Part shown: piece by piece, positions 16,130 to 23,559 of the stretch | How the letters are laid out: the number at the start of each line of letters is the position of its first letter | How positions within the stretch are numbered: the first letter of the stretch is position 1 | Origin: CAZGVV01 sp964529155 | GTDB lineage: Bacteria > Pseudomonadota > Alphaproteobacteria > Rickettsiales > SXRF01 | Direction of reading: 5' to 3' | NCBI GenBank assembly: GCA_964529155.1 | Contig: CAZGVV010000032.1 | Coordinates: forward strand, 1 to 23,919 | Length of the DNA stretch: 23,919 nt | Translations under genes and position numbers: made by a program | Notes under the pieces: generated by a model | What the model was told of the DNA's origin: nothing | Database searches by the model: none | Seen by the model: the letters and a program-made list of their open reading frames with translations, nothing else

Positions 16130-16816
16130 ATGTTTGACTATTTTACCGGACCATCGCCCGAAGACGCCATTGCTATCATTAAGAACGACCATGACACAGT
16201 GAAAGCGTTATTTGAAATGTTTGAAAACACCGATAATAAACGTGAAAAAAAGAAAATTGCCGCACGTGCCATTATGGAACTTAAGATCCATGCAGAGATT
16301 GAGGAAAAACTCTTTTATCCTACCGTACGCACAGGCGTAGAACATGATTTGATGAACGAAGCCGATGAAGAGCACCACGTAGCCAAATTATTAATTGCAG
16401 AGCTGGACCAGATGGATGGTTCGGAGGATCACTGGGAAGCCAAATTTAACGTGCTTTCCGAGAATATCCGCCATCACATTAAGGAAGAAGAAGGCGATAT
16501 GCTGCCGCAGGCACGTAAGCTCGAAATTGACTTCAATGCACTGGGACAGCAATTGCTCGCTATGAAAGAACAACTGAAGAAAAACGGCATCCCTGCCAGT
16601 GACGAAGAAATTTTGCTGTCACGCAGCAAAGCAAGAGCCGACTCTCCCGCTAAGGCAGCACGCTTGAAACCACGGGGAAAAATGAAGCCTGTAACTGGGC
16701 GTAAACCAATGACTAAAGTTACCCCGACTAAACGCGTGCAACCGCGTAAAATTGCGGCATCTGCTACACGTGCGGGAAAAACAACAGTTCGCGCTAAGAA
16801 GCGCCGCAACGGTTAG
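16130..16816 (+). CDS. Hemerythrin-like (HHE) protein with basic histone-H1-like tail
   Basis: Residues ~10-145 form a four-helix hemerythrin-like domain with the metal-ligand pattern: NDHDTVK, IHAEIEEKLFYP, EEHHVAKLL, and HHIKEEEGDMLP. Such domains bind a di-iron site and handle O2, NO or iron, or sense them. The last ~65 residues are rich in Lys, Arg, Ala, Pro and Thr (KAARLKPRGKMKP, PTKRVQPRKIAA, TTVRAKKRRNG) and look like a disordered nucleic-acid-binding tail. The ATG at 16130 is chosen because AAGGAG (16118-16123) sits 6 nt upstream. ATGs at 16085 and 16124 are worse placed. The stop overlaps the convergent endonuclease V stop by 4 nt. Confidence 0.88.
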   Translation: MFDYFTGPSPEDAIAIIKNDHDTVKALFEMFENTDNKREKKKIAARAIMELKIHAEIEEKLFYPTVRTGVEHDLMNEADEEHHVAKLLIAELDQMDGSEDHWEAKFNVLSENIRHHIKEEEGDMLPQARKLEIDFNALGQQLLAMKEQLKKNGIPASDEEILLSRSKARADSPAKAARLKPRGKMKPVTGRKPMTKVTPTKRVQPRKIAASATRAGKTTVRAKKRRNG

Positions 16817-17514
16817 GGATGGAATAAATCCGCCTTTTGAGTGGATGAATTACATTTAGACAATTTATCCGCCAGACGCGTAGGCTCTGGAAGACGATAC
16901 CGGGTTAGGCAATTGCGTGTTATTTCTAATGCGCTAGCAACGCCAACCCGGTGGCCGGGCGAAATAAACAGCGGGTGTACTTTATCACGACTACGCAACA
17001 CTACACCGAGCTGCTCAGTACCTGCCATAAGCGGGGTAAAATCTCCTTTCGCAGGCCCTGGCATTGTGTACTTACCTATTAAACGTGACTTTGCTACTCC
17101 TATGCTTGGTATATTCATAATAACACCCAGATGTGCAGCAATACCCATCCGCCTGGGATGCGCAATGCCTTGCCCGTCTACCATCAACATATCGGGCCAG
17201 GCTTTTAACTGGCCCAGTGCCGCTAAAATAGAAGGTATTTCACGAAAAGACAGAAGGCCGGGAATATAGGGGAAATTTGCCTGTGCATACGCCTGCACCT
17301 GCTCCAACGGGGTTAATTCGTCCACATGCATAGTGACTACTGATGCATGCGCACGATTGCGAACTGGATCATAACCAACGTCCACGCCGGCGATATAGGT
17401 AAGTGAGCCAAAGCAATCTTCACGTATCAATTGCCTGCGCAATACATCCTGAATAGTTCGCGCTTCCGCTTCGGAACGTGGCAGGCTGAATTCAGGAAGT
17501 GGCCACGCGCTCAG
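16813..17514 (-). CDS. nfi: Endonuclease V, probable CTG start
   Basis: Endonuclease V nicks DNA one base past deaminated bases such as hypoxanthine. The family motifs are all present: AGVDVGY with the first catalytic Asp, FPYIPGLLSFRE with the Glu, MLMVDGQGIAHPRRMGIAAHLG with the second Asp, GVAKSRLIG, and ISPGHRVG. The first usual start (TTG, 17440-17442) would cut off family-like sequence WPLPEFSLPRSEAEARTIQD encoded just upstream. In that frame no ATG, GTG or TTG occurs. A CTG at 17512-17514 overlaps the upstream gene's stop as CTGA and has AAGGAAGG exactly 6 nt before it. I therefore place the start there, giving 233 residues. A sequencing error in an ATGA is the alternative. The gene is coupled to the DUF6496-like gene. 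Confidence 0.88.
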   Translation of the reverse strand: MSAWPLPEFSLPRSEAEARTIQDVLRRQLIREDCFGSLTYIAGVDVGYDPVRNRAHASVVTMHVDELTPLEQVQAYAQANFPYIPGLLSFREIPSILAALGQLKAWPDMLMVDGQGIAHPRRMGIAAHLGVIMNIPSIGVAKSRLIGKYTMPGPAKGDFTPLMAGTEQLGVVLRSRDKVHPLFISPGHRVGVASALEITRNCLTRYRLPEPTRLADKLSKCNSSTQKADLFHP

Positions 17515-17768
17515 GAATGACCTTCCTTTTGCTGCCTGGCAGTACGACCACTACGCTCTTTTTTCTTAGTTTTTGCGAGATTGCGCTTGTTTTTGGCTGG
17601 GTTTACTTTTTGGGAAGAGCCGGATTCAGAAAGCGCAATAGCGATAGCTTGTTTGCGGCTTTTGACCTTACCGCCTTTGCCACTTCTTCCACTCTTCAAC
17701 TCACCATGCTTAAACTCATGCATTACACGCTCGACAGTTTTTTTCTGACTTTTGGATGGCTGTGGCAT
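17511..17768 (-). CDS. Small basic DUF6496-like protein
   Basis: A Lys/Arg-rich protein of 85 residues. The N-terminal half, TVERVMHEFKHGELKSGRSG followed by KGGKVKSRKQAIAIALSE, matches the pattern I associate with DUF6496 proteins. The rest is a basic low-complexity tail. Its function is not known, and its composition suggests nucleic-acid binding. The start at 17768 is preferred over the ATG at 17774 because AGGGA lies 7 nt upstream of it and only 1 nt from the other. Its stop overlaps the proposed CTG start of endonuclease V, and the two form a small operon. Confidence 0.8.
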   Translation of the reverse strand: MPQPSKSQKKTVERVMHEFKHGELKSGRSGKGGKVKSRKQAIAIALSESGSSQKVNPAKNKRNLAKTKKKERSGRTARQQKEGHS

Positions 17769-17801
17769 ACACATTTCCCTAATAATAGAAGAGGTCTTTT
17801 C

Positions 17802-17828
17802 ATTATAGACTTAGGCAATTAAATTGCC
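17802..17828 (-). promoter_or_regulatory. Putative -10 box and operator palindrome for the DUF6496-nfi operon
   Basis: Read on the minus strand, TATAAT occupies 17802-17807. Immediately upstream is a perfect inverted repeat, GGCAATT-A-AATTGCC (17814-17828), that would fall between the -10 and -35 positions. No good -35 is visible. A bound repressor there would occlude the promoter. Confidence 0.4.
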
Positions 17829-17891
17829 GTATGCATGTACGCGACGCGTTATAAGAAAAAGATAAGTCTCACCCTGCCCACGCCTTAAGGC

Positions 17892-18224
17892 TTAATGTGC
17901 GGCAGATTTTTTTACCAATGCCCAAATTTCGGTTTGTATTTCGGCAGGCTGATGGGTGATGGCGTGAGCCAAATGTTTCATATGTGTGCGGGCATCATAT
18001 AATTGATCCAGTACAAGCAACAATACATCCATGCCATCATCATTCACTTGAATGTCCATTGTCAGATGGCAGACCAGCTCCAGACGCGCAATGTCGATGT
18101 CTTCAAAAACCCAGCCTGAATCAGCCGTTACGGGACGCAACCAGTTGCGCTCGATGTATTTTTCCAGCATGGCGCGGTCGATGCGCGTGTGCATCATATC
18201 CAGCACTTCGTCTACGGTTTTCAT
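17892..18224 (-). CDS. cbpM: CbpM-like chaperone modulator (MerR-type)
   Basis: A 110-residue protein with the layout of CbpM, which binds the J-domain of CbpA and inhibits it. The N-terminal half is a MerR-like winged helix (LEKYIERNWLRPVTADSGWVFEDIDIARLELV). The C-terminal half is helical (DDGMDVLLLVLDQLYDARTHMKHLAHAI). The ATG overlaps the cbpA stop as ATGA, which supports both the identification and translational coupling. A GCCTTAAGGC palindrome follows the stop. Confidence 0.87.
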   Translation of the reverse strand: MKTVDEVLDMMHTRIDRAMLEKYIERNWLRPVTADSGWVFEDIDIARLELVCHLTMDIQVNDDGMDVLLLVLDQLYDARTHMKHLAHAITHQPAEIQTEIWALVKKSAAH

Positions 18225-19111
18225 GCTGCCTCCATGGTTTTCCGTGGATTGTAGCTGTGGGTTTTGGCCCAGTTGCGAATGGCGGTTTCCAATTCTGCGT
18301 CAATTTCCGCTGGCATGGCAATTTTGATTTTCACGAATTGATCACCGCCTTTGATTCCCTTGCCTTTTAGCCGCAAGGTCGCGCCGGAGCTTGCGCCTTT
18401 GAGCACGGTCATGTCCACCGGCCCATGAATGGTCGGAACCTGTATTTTTGCGCCTAGTATGCTTTCTTGCAGCGCCACGGGTAGTTCAATGGTTACATCA
18501 CGGCCCTTGCGGGCGAAAAAGGGGTGCGGGCGGATGTGCACGGCCACGTATGCGTCCCCTGCCCCATTTGTTCCTTGCTGGCCCTGACCTTTGAGGCGCA
18601 ACTGCTGCCCTTCTTCAATGCCTTCAGGGATGGCAATGTCGAGAGACTTTCCGTCCGGCATGGTGACGCGTTTTTTCGCGCCGCGTGCCGCTTCCAGAAA
18701 ATCCACTTCGATGGTATATCGCACATCCTTAGGTGCAGCCGAAGCACGCCCTTTGCCGGTGAATGCACCGAACAATCCTTCTAAATCAGACAAATCAAAA
18801 TCTCCGCCGGAAAAATTATAACGCCCACCTTGCGGCCCTTCGGCAAAATCGCGGTAGGTACGTTGTTGTTGCTGGTGGTAACGCGGCTGCCCCTGCTCAT
18901 CAATAGCGCCACGGTCAAACGCCGCGCGCTTTTCCTTATCAGAGAGCAAATCATTAGCCGCGTTTAGCTCTTTAAACATTAGATCGGCGTCTTTATTGCC
19001 GGGATTTAAATCCGGATGGTATTTTTTTGCCAGCTTGCGGTAGGCAGCTTTAATTTCCGCTTCGCTGGCATTTTTACTTATGCCCAGTATTTCATAGGGG
19101 TTTTTAGCCAT
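18221..19111 (-). CDS. cbpA: CbpA-type DnaJ homolog (co-chaperone, DNA-binding)
   Basis: A 296-residue J-domain protein. The J-domain spans about residues 1-70, with the HPD motif at 32-34 (KKYHPDLNPG). A Gly/Gln-rich linker follows (QQQQRTYRDFAEGPQGGRYN). The C-terminal peptide-binding domain covers about 125-290 (DVRYTIEVDFLEAARGAKKR, then LRLKGQGQQG and HPFFARKGRDV). There is no cysteine-rich zinc finger, so this is the CbpA class rather than DnaJ. It stimulates DnaK and, in E. coli, also binds curved DNA. The adjoining cbpM gene is its usual modulator. The gene overlaps the upstream EI24 gene by 8 nt, placing it in the same transcript. Confidence 0.92.
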   Translation of the reverse strand: MAKNPYEILGISKNASEAEIKAAYRKLAKKYHPDLNPGNKDADLMFKELNAANDLLSDKEKRAAFDRGAIDEQGQPRYHQQQQRTYRDFAEGPQGGRYNFSGGDFDLSDLEGLFGAFTGKGRASAAPKDVRYTIEVDFLEAARGAKKRVTMPDGKSLDIAIPEGIEEGQQLRLKGQGQQGTNGAGDAYVAVHIRPHPFFARKGRDVTIELPVALQESILGAKIQVPTIHGPVDMTVLKGASSGATLRLKGKGIKGGDQFVKIKIAMPAEIDAELETAIRNWAKTHSYNPRKTMEAA

Positions 19112-19811
19112 GAATTCCTACTTCTTGTATTTCTATTTTTTTGGTTCCATTCAATGCGTGGAACAGATGCAGCATGGTTGCCACACCCAGCAATGGCGCT
19201 ACCAGGTTGAGCAGAGGAATGGTCGCACAGAAGCTGATAAGTACACCGGCAAGCAAAATAGCGCCGCGCGCTTTGTAGCGCAATGCGTCTGCAGCAGGAC
19301 CGCTCACACGTCGCCCTGCGCTCATGCGAAAGAATTGCACACCAAGCAAATAACCGTTCAGAACGTAATATACCGCCGCACCGATCAGCGGGATAAAATA
19401 CAGCGGCAGGCATAGTACGTTGAGTGCCAGAGCTTTCAAGGAAAACCAAACATCATTACCAAACGTTGGCCAAAACGGTGGAGTAGCCGGGGTTAATTGC
19501 GGGTAATCGGCGCGCTCGATGATGTCAGCCATGTGGTCGTCAAAAAAGCTAACTAAAATCGGGTATAAGAGCGGGAATAAAAACCAGGCGATAAGACCGC
19601 CGCCTGCGCTGCTCAGCAGATGAATGAGCCATCCTTCCTCCCCGCGTATGCCGATATACAGCGTGAATAACTCCGCCACTCCCCAGGCCAATGCCATCCA
19701 ACCGATAGCATATGCCAGCAGGCAAAGTAAGAATAACCGCAAGATACCCGGCAAGGTTAAGTCACGCAGTGCAGCAGTAAGGGCGGTGATGAGCATGGGT
19801 GTGTTATACAC
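19104..19811 (-). CDS. EI24-domain membrane protein
   Basis: A 235-residue integral membrane protein with about four to five hydrophobic segments: LRLFLLCLLAYAIGWMALAW, then LIAWFLFPLLYPILVSFF, then LNVLCLPLYFIPLIGAAVYY, then a C-terminal pair. The segment DDHMADIIERADYPQ after the second helix and NGYLLGVQFFRMSAGRR match the EI24/CysZ-like family seen in alphaproteobacteria. CysZ members transport sulfate, but many EI24 proteins have no known function. The start GTG at 19811 shares one base with the polymerase stop (TAGTG). The ATG at 19796 is an alternative. It is the second gene of the dinB-EI24-cbpA-cbpM run. Confidence 0.82.
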   Translation of the reverse strand: MYNTPMLITALTAALRDLTLPGILRLFLLCLLAYAIGWMALAWGVAELFTLYIGIRGEEGWLIHLLSSAGGGLIAWFLFPLLYPILVSFFDDHMADIIERADYPQLTPATPPFWPTFGNDVWFSLKALALNVLCLPLYFIPLIGAAVYYVLNGYLLGVQFFRMSAGRRVSGPAADALRYKARGAILLAGVLISFCATIPLLNLVAPLLGVATMLHLFHALNGTKKIEIQEVGIHG

Positions 19812-21100
19812 TATTCCAAAAATTCTTCTACATCCGGGATGCGTGTAAAAGCGATTTTTGTTCCTGAGAACGTGCGTCCTTGCGATGGCAGCATGCCAAC
19901 TAACACAGAGTCACGGCCAAAGCGGTGATTTATTTTGTCCAACGCCCTGGACATGCGCTCGGATTTGGCGCGAGCTTTTAAATCAACTTCCGGTAATTCA
20001 CCAAACAGTTCCGGCTGCAACGTATCCGCCGGAACCATCTCATGCAGTGTGACGGAGATTTTTTTAAAACGCACACGCGGATATTGCTGGATAATACCGG
20101 CCCATAAACGCTCCAGCAGATGCAGGAATGTCATACTGTCCTGGGCACGGTAGCAGCGTAGCATGCCTTCCACGCGCGGACCGTTTTCAATACGGGCCGA
20201 GAGTGAGAACGCACTGGCGTAATGATCCAGGCGACGCAGGCGACTGGCGGCTTTAAGGGTTAGGCGGCGGGCAACATACATTGCTTTATCAGGGGCGCGG
20301 AGTTCCGGCGCCATAACATGGCTGTGGCCAATAGTGCTGCGGCGGGTTTCCTCTTCCGGCAACTCTACTCCACGCAGTAGATACCACATTTTTTCACCCC
20401 ACACACTACCCCATACTTTGCGCATGTGCTTGGCGTCGAGTTTCCATAACGTTTGCATGTCGCCAATTCCTGCCAAACGGAGGCGTTGCTCCATGTTGCG
20501 GCCAATACCTGGAAGATCTCGCAATTGCAAATCAAACAGGCGCGCGGGAATGTCATGCATTTGCAAAAGAGTCAGGCCATCGGGTTTGTGAAGGTCAGTG
20601 GCAATTTTTGCCAAGTATTTATTCGGCGCGATGCCAATGGAGCAACGCACATATTTTCCTACGCGCTCACTCAGTCCCTGCTTAATGGAAAGCGCGATGG
20701 CAGTAGAACGTTCAGGGCTGATTTCATTGTCCATTAACCGGCAGGCGACTTCATCAATGGAACAGACCGCGGTAATGGGAATGTGGCGTTCCACCTCTTC
20801 TAAAATGCGATGATGAAACGCAACATAATGCTCATGATTAGCCAATACGCACACAATTTGCGGGCACAAGCGCTTGGCTTCCCAGATGGGCGTTCCGGTT
20901 TTGATGCCAAAGGCTTTTGCCTCATAACTCGCGGCAATAGCGCAGGTAGCGTCGGTATCCACCGGCACAATGGCTATGGGCCGCCCACGCAATTCCGGAC
21001 GCAATTGCTGTTCAACACTGGCAAAGTAACTGTTGAAATCGACGTAAATCCAGCGGAGGGAAAGCGCAGCAGGCGTTTTTTCGGTAAATAACCCGCTCAT
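19811..21100 (-). CDS. Y-family DNA polymerase (DinB/Pol IV-like)
   Basis: A 429-residue translesion polymerase. The first catalytic motif is IYVDFNSYFASVEQ with Asp21 and a bulky steric-gate residue near 25-26. The nucleotide-binding stretch is AIAASYEAKAFGIKTGTPIW. The second catalytic motif is CSIDEV with Asp116-Glu117. Next come GIAPNKYLAKIATDLHKPDG, a helix-hairpin-helix (LRDLPGIGRNMEQRLRLAGI), and a little-finger domain to the end. All catalytic residues are intact. It bypasses damaged template bases with low fidelity. It is the first gene of a tightly packed minus-strand run. The upstream 260 nt are AT-rich and shared with a divergent gene. I see no clear LexA box. Confidence 0.92.
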   Translation of the reverse strand: MSGLFTEKTPAALSLRWIYVDFNSYFASVEQQLRPELRGRPIAIVPVDTDATCAIAASYEAKAFGIKTGTPIWEAKRLCPQIVCVLANHEHYVAFHHRILEEVERHIPITAVCSIDEVACRLMDNEISPERSTAIALSIKQGLSERVGKYVRCSIGIAPNKYLAKIATDLHKPDGLTLLQMHDIPARLFDLQLRDLPGIGRNMEQRLRLAGIGDMQTLWKLDAKHMRKVWGSVWGEKMWYLLRGVELPEEETRRSTIGHSHVMAPELRAPDKAMYVARRLTLKAASRLRRLDHYASAFSLSARIENGPRVEGMLRCYRAQDSMTFLHLLERLWAGIIQQYPRVRFKKISVTLHEMVPADTLQPELFGELPEVDLKARAKSERMSRALDKINHRFGRDSVLVGMLPSQGRTFSGTKIAFTRIPDVEEFLE

Positions 21101-21361
21101 TTGCGCATCATATGGGCTACATGTATTTTTTCAATAAGGAAGCATTTTGCTTATCCCCTGCATAATTAAATAAAATTACGTATTTCTTAACCAATAAAAT
21201 ACCTCATAATTTTAATAAAATACCTTATAAAAACTTGCTTTTTACAATAAAATTTATAAATTACAGATGGATAAAAAAATGCATTTCCGTGCAATAAAAG
21301 AGTGAAAATTAGTATATAAATATGCTATTATGGTAAATAAGTAGAAGAGGAATCGGATCAC
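21101..21361. promoter_or_regulatory. Divergent AT-rich control region with a 21-bp-phased repeat
   Basis: The region separates the polymerase gene from the exported-protein gene. A 17-bp word, AATAAAATACCT(C/T)ATAA, occurs twice, at 21193-21209 and 21214-21230. The period is 21 bp, two helical turns, so both copies face the same side of the DNA. Near the plus-strand gene, an extended -10 (TGC then TATTAT, 21323-21331) lies 30 nt before its ATG. Confidence 0.45.
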
Positions 21362-22102
21362 ATGTTAGACAAGAGCATATACAAGGCAACCGAGAAATAC
21401 CCAGACAGCGCCAAGCAATGGCGTAGCGGGTATCCTATGTTGCTGCTCTCGGCAATCATGCTGAGCCCAGTTCCCGGCTATAGCCAGCCTGACAGAGCTC
21501 ATGTGCCAAATACTTCGCAACTGAATAACAGCGCCCTGCGCAATCAAGGTGATGAGTCTAAAAAAGAAGCACCGTTGCCCATTGATACGATGAGCGATAC
21601 GTCGAGCCATCATGGGGCCTCGTTCAGCAAGTCATGGAAAGATGACCAGGACGATGCAATCAAGCTTTCTGAGAATGCGATGAGCGAACTCTCCCCCAGT
21701 GCCGCGTATGTCGCAACGACATCCTTTAACGGCAGCGGTGCATTCAGTCACCCCGGCTTAGCGGCTGCGGCGATGCAGAACCCTGAAAATATCACGGTGG
21801 AACAAGCCGGACTTGGCGCTTTTGTAAGCGATCCCAGTGTAGAAAAACATGGTACTGTGTCGGCATATTTACGGAAAGTGCCTGTTTCTTCCGGCACCAT
21901 TTATTCACTGGATTTATATGGTGACGGCCTGGTGAACCTGGTTGTTTCTGAAACCATGGCCAAGCAATTGGCACGTGGCAAAGGCGAGATTACGACTAAA
22001 GGTATTACGGTTACGCTTTCTGCCGCTGAAACGGCAAGTATCGTAGATAAGCTGGTAAAAAATAACGGCGATCCGTCTTCGGCAACCGCCTTACGCCAAT
22101 AG
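21362..22102 (+). CDS. Exported protein of unknown function
   Basis: A 246-residue protein I do not recognise. After a polar, basic N-region of ~23 residues comes a hydrophobic segment, YPMLLLSAIMLSPVPGYSQ (about 24-42), that reads as a signal peptide with cleavage near GYS-QP, or as an anchor. The next ~90 residues are polar, Ser/Asn-rich and probably disordered. The C-terminal ~110 residues look folded (NPENITVEQAGLGAFVSDPS, GTIYSLDLYGDGLVNLVVSE, KGITVTLSAAETASIVDKLV). AGAGGA precedes the ATG at suitable spacing. It is monocistronic, and the hairpin element copy B begins two bases after its stop. Confidence 0.7.
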   Translation: MLDKSIYKATEKYPDSAKQWRSGYPMLLLSAIMLSPVPGYSQPDRAHVPNTSQLNNSALRNQGDESKKEAPLPIDTMSDTSSHHGASFSKSWKDDQDDAIKLSENAMSELSPSAAYVATTSFNGSGAFSHPGLAAAAMQNPENITVEQAGLGAFVSDPSVEKHGTVSAYLRKVPVSSGTIYSLDLYGDGLVNLVVSETMAKQLARGKGEITTKGITVTLSAAETASIVDKLVKNNGDPSSATALRQ

Positions 22103-22103
22103 C

Positions 22104-22246
22104 TATAGTCGTTTCAATTAATCATTAGCCCTGAACGAAACAGTGTCCTCCGAGAACCGGAGCAGAGCATATACCCATACGTGAGTACCGAAAGCGCAGG
22201 AGAAGGTGTTTGCAGCCATGCCTAATGATTAAGTGGCCTGACTATA
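22104..22246. repeat. 143-nt long hairpin element, copy B
   Basis: The homolog of 10707-10849, with the same length. TATAGTC (22104-22110) pairs with GACTATA (22240-22246). TTAATCATTAG (22118-22128) pairs perfectly with CTAATGATTAA (22222-22232). The core keeps CGAGAACCGGAG, ACGTGAG, AAGCGCAG and TTTGCAGCCATG. It sits between two convergent genes, just before the strong terminator at 22263-22300. Confidence 0.9.
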
Positions 22247-22262
22247 CTTTTTATATGCCAGA

Positions 22263-22300
22263 AAAAACCCCCTTTTTCTTTATCGAAAAAGGGGGTTTTT
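22263..22300 (-). terminator. Strong Rho-independent terminator, probably bidirectional
   Basis: A perfect 16-bp stem (AAAAACCCCCTTTTTC with GAAAAAGGGGGTTTTT) encloses a 6-nt loop, TTTATC. It begins 2 nt after the stop codon of the minus-strand DEAD-box gene, with a T-run on that strand. The symmetric T-run on the plus strand would also stop transcripts from the exported-protein gene. Confidence 0.93.
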
Positions 22301-22302
22301 CG

Positions 22303-23559
22303 TTACGCTTGCAGGAACTTCGGATAGCTGCCCGAAGCGCCGTTGCCATTACCACTTGGCTTACGGCGGGGACGGCGGTGTTTGGCTTGGCCGTTTCCGC
22401 CTCCGTTGCCACCTTTGGCATAATTCCCCTTACCACCACGCGGACCAGAGCCTGGCGCCCGTGGCGGCGGTGCTTCGCCTGGATGCATTAAACGATGAAT
22501 ATCACGCCACTTGCCATTGTCCTCAGGAGACACGAAGCATACGCTGGCACCTTCCGCACCGGCACGGGCTGTACGGCCCAAACGGTGAATGTAATCTTCC
22601 GGGCATTGCGGTAAGTCGTAGTTAATGACGTGCTCAATGTGCGGAATATCCAATCCACGGGCGGCGATGTCGGTTGCCACCATGATGCGATGCTTACGGT
22701 TGCGGAACGCCTGAATCACACGTTCACGCTTGCGCTGATGCAAATCGCCATGGATGGCTTCAGCACTGTGGTTTAAGCGATTCAAGCGTTCAGTCAGCTT
22801 GTCTGCGCCGTGCTTCGTTTTCACGAACACGATGATCGAGCCGGTACGGGCATCCAGCTCTTTCAGCAAATGATTGTATTTGTCGGCGGTGCTGGTGTGT
22901 ACTACGTCCTGCTTGATCTTCAGGATCGGCGTGTTGGATGAACCAACGGCCACGCGTTCCGGCGAGGTGAGGAATTTAGCAGACAGCTTGATGATGTTAT
23001 CCGGCAAGGTAGCGGAAAACAGCATGGTCTGGCGCTGTTTCGGCAAGTATTTCATCATCTCTTCAATCTGCGAGGAGAAACCCATGTCAAGCATACGGTC
23101 GGTTTCGTCCATCACCAGGAAGCACACTTCATGCAGCATGAGCGTACCACGGCCCAGATGGTCATTGATACGGCCAGGAGTGCCGACGATAAGGCGTGGG
23201 CGTGAACGCAGCTGACTGATCTGTGCGGGCATGGATTCACCGCCAATAAGCAATGCGCTGCCGATACCGCTGCGACCGGTGAGCTTTTTGAGCACATCGA
23301 GCACTTGCACCGCAAGTTCACGGGTAGGTGTAAGAACCAGGGCAGAGCCACGGGGCGTAGTGAGCAGCTTGTTTACTAACGGAATACCGAAAGCCGCTGT
23401 CTTGCCGGTGCCGGTTTGCGCCGAGCCAAGAATATCTTTACCGGCGAGGCCAAGCGGAATGGCTTGTACCTGGATAGGTGTCGGGGTGGTGTATTGCATG
23501 CGGTCCAGCGTTTCAAGCAGGGCAGCAGGCAGGCCGAAGCCTTTAAAATCATTGGTCAT
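22303..23559 (-). CDS. DEAD-box RNA helicase, RhlE-like, with DETD motif and Gly/Arg-rich tail
   Basis: A 418-residue ATP-dependent RNA helicase. Conserved motifs in order are the Q motif (FGLPAALLETL, TPTPIQVQAIP), motif I AQTGTGKTAAF, PTRELAVQV, TPGR, motif II VMDETDRMLDMGF, motif III SAT, VFVKTKHGAD, VATDIAARGLDIP, and motif VI HRLGRTARAG. Motif II reads DETD rather than DEAD; the catalytic Asp and Glu are kept. The last ~50 residues are Gly/Arg/Asn-rich (GSGPRGGKGNYAKGGNGGGN, then KHRRPRRKP), typical of RNA-binding tails. It likely helps ribosome assembly or RNA turnover, especially in the cold, as the neighbouring probable cold-shock gene suggests. AAAGGGA precedes the ATG, and the terminator follows at once. 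Confidence 0.93.
   Translation of the reverse strand: MTNDFKGFGLPAALLETLDRMQYTTPTPIQVQAIPLGLAGKDILGSAQTGTGKTAAFGIPLVNKLLTTPRGSALVLTPTRELAVQVLDVLKKLTGRSGIGSALLIGGESMPAQISQLRSRPRLIVGTPGRINDHLGRGTLMLHEVCFLVMDETDRMLDMGFSSQIEEMMKYLPKQRQTMLFSATLPDNIIKLSAKFLTSPERVAVGSSNTPILKIKQDVVHTSTADKYNHLLKELDARTGSIIVFVKTKHGADKLTERLNRLNHSAEAIHGDLHQRKRERVIQAFRNRKHRIMVATDIAARGLDIPHIEHVINYDLPQCPEDYIHRLGRTARAGAEGASVCFVSPEDNGKWRDIHRLMHPGEAPPPRAPGSGPRGGKGNYAKGGNGGGNGQAKHRRPRRKPSGNGNGASGSYPKFLQA

Noticed and set aside
17440..17442. TTG as the start of endonuclease V
   Set aside because: It would drop family-like N-terminal sequence and has no ribosome binding site, unlike the CTG at 17512-17514. It is not excluded.
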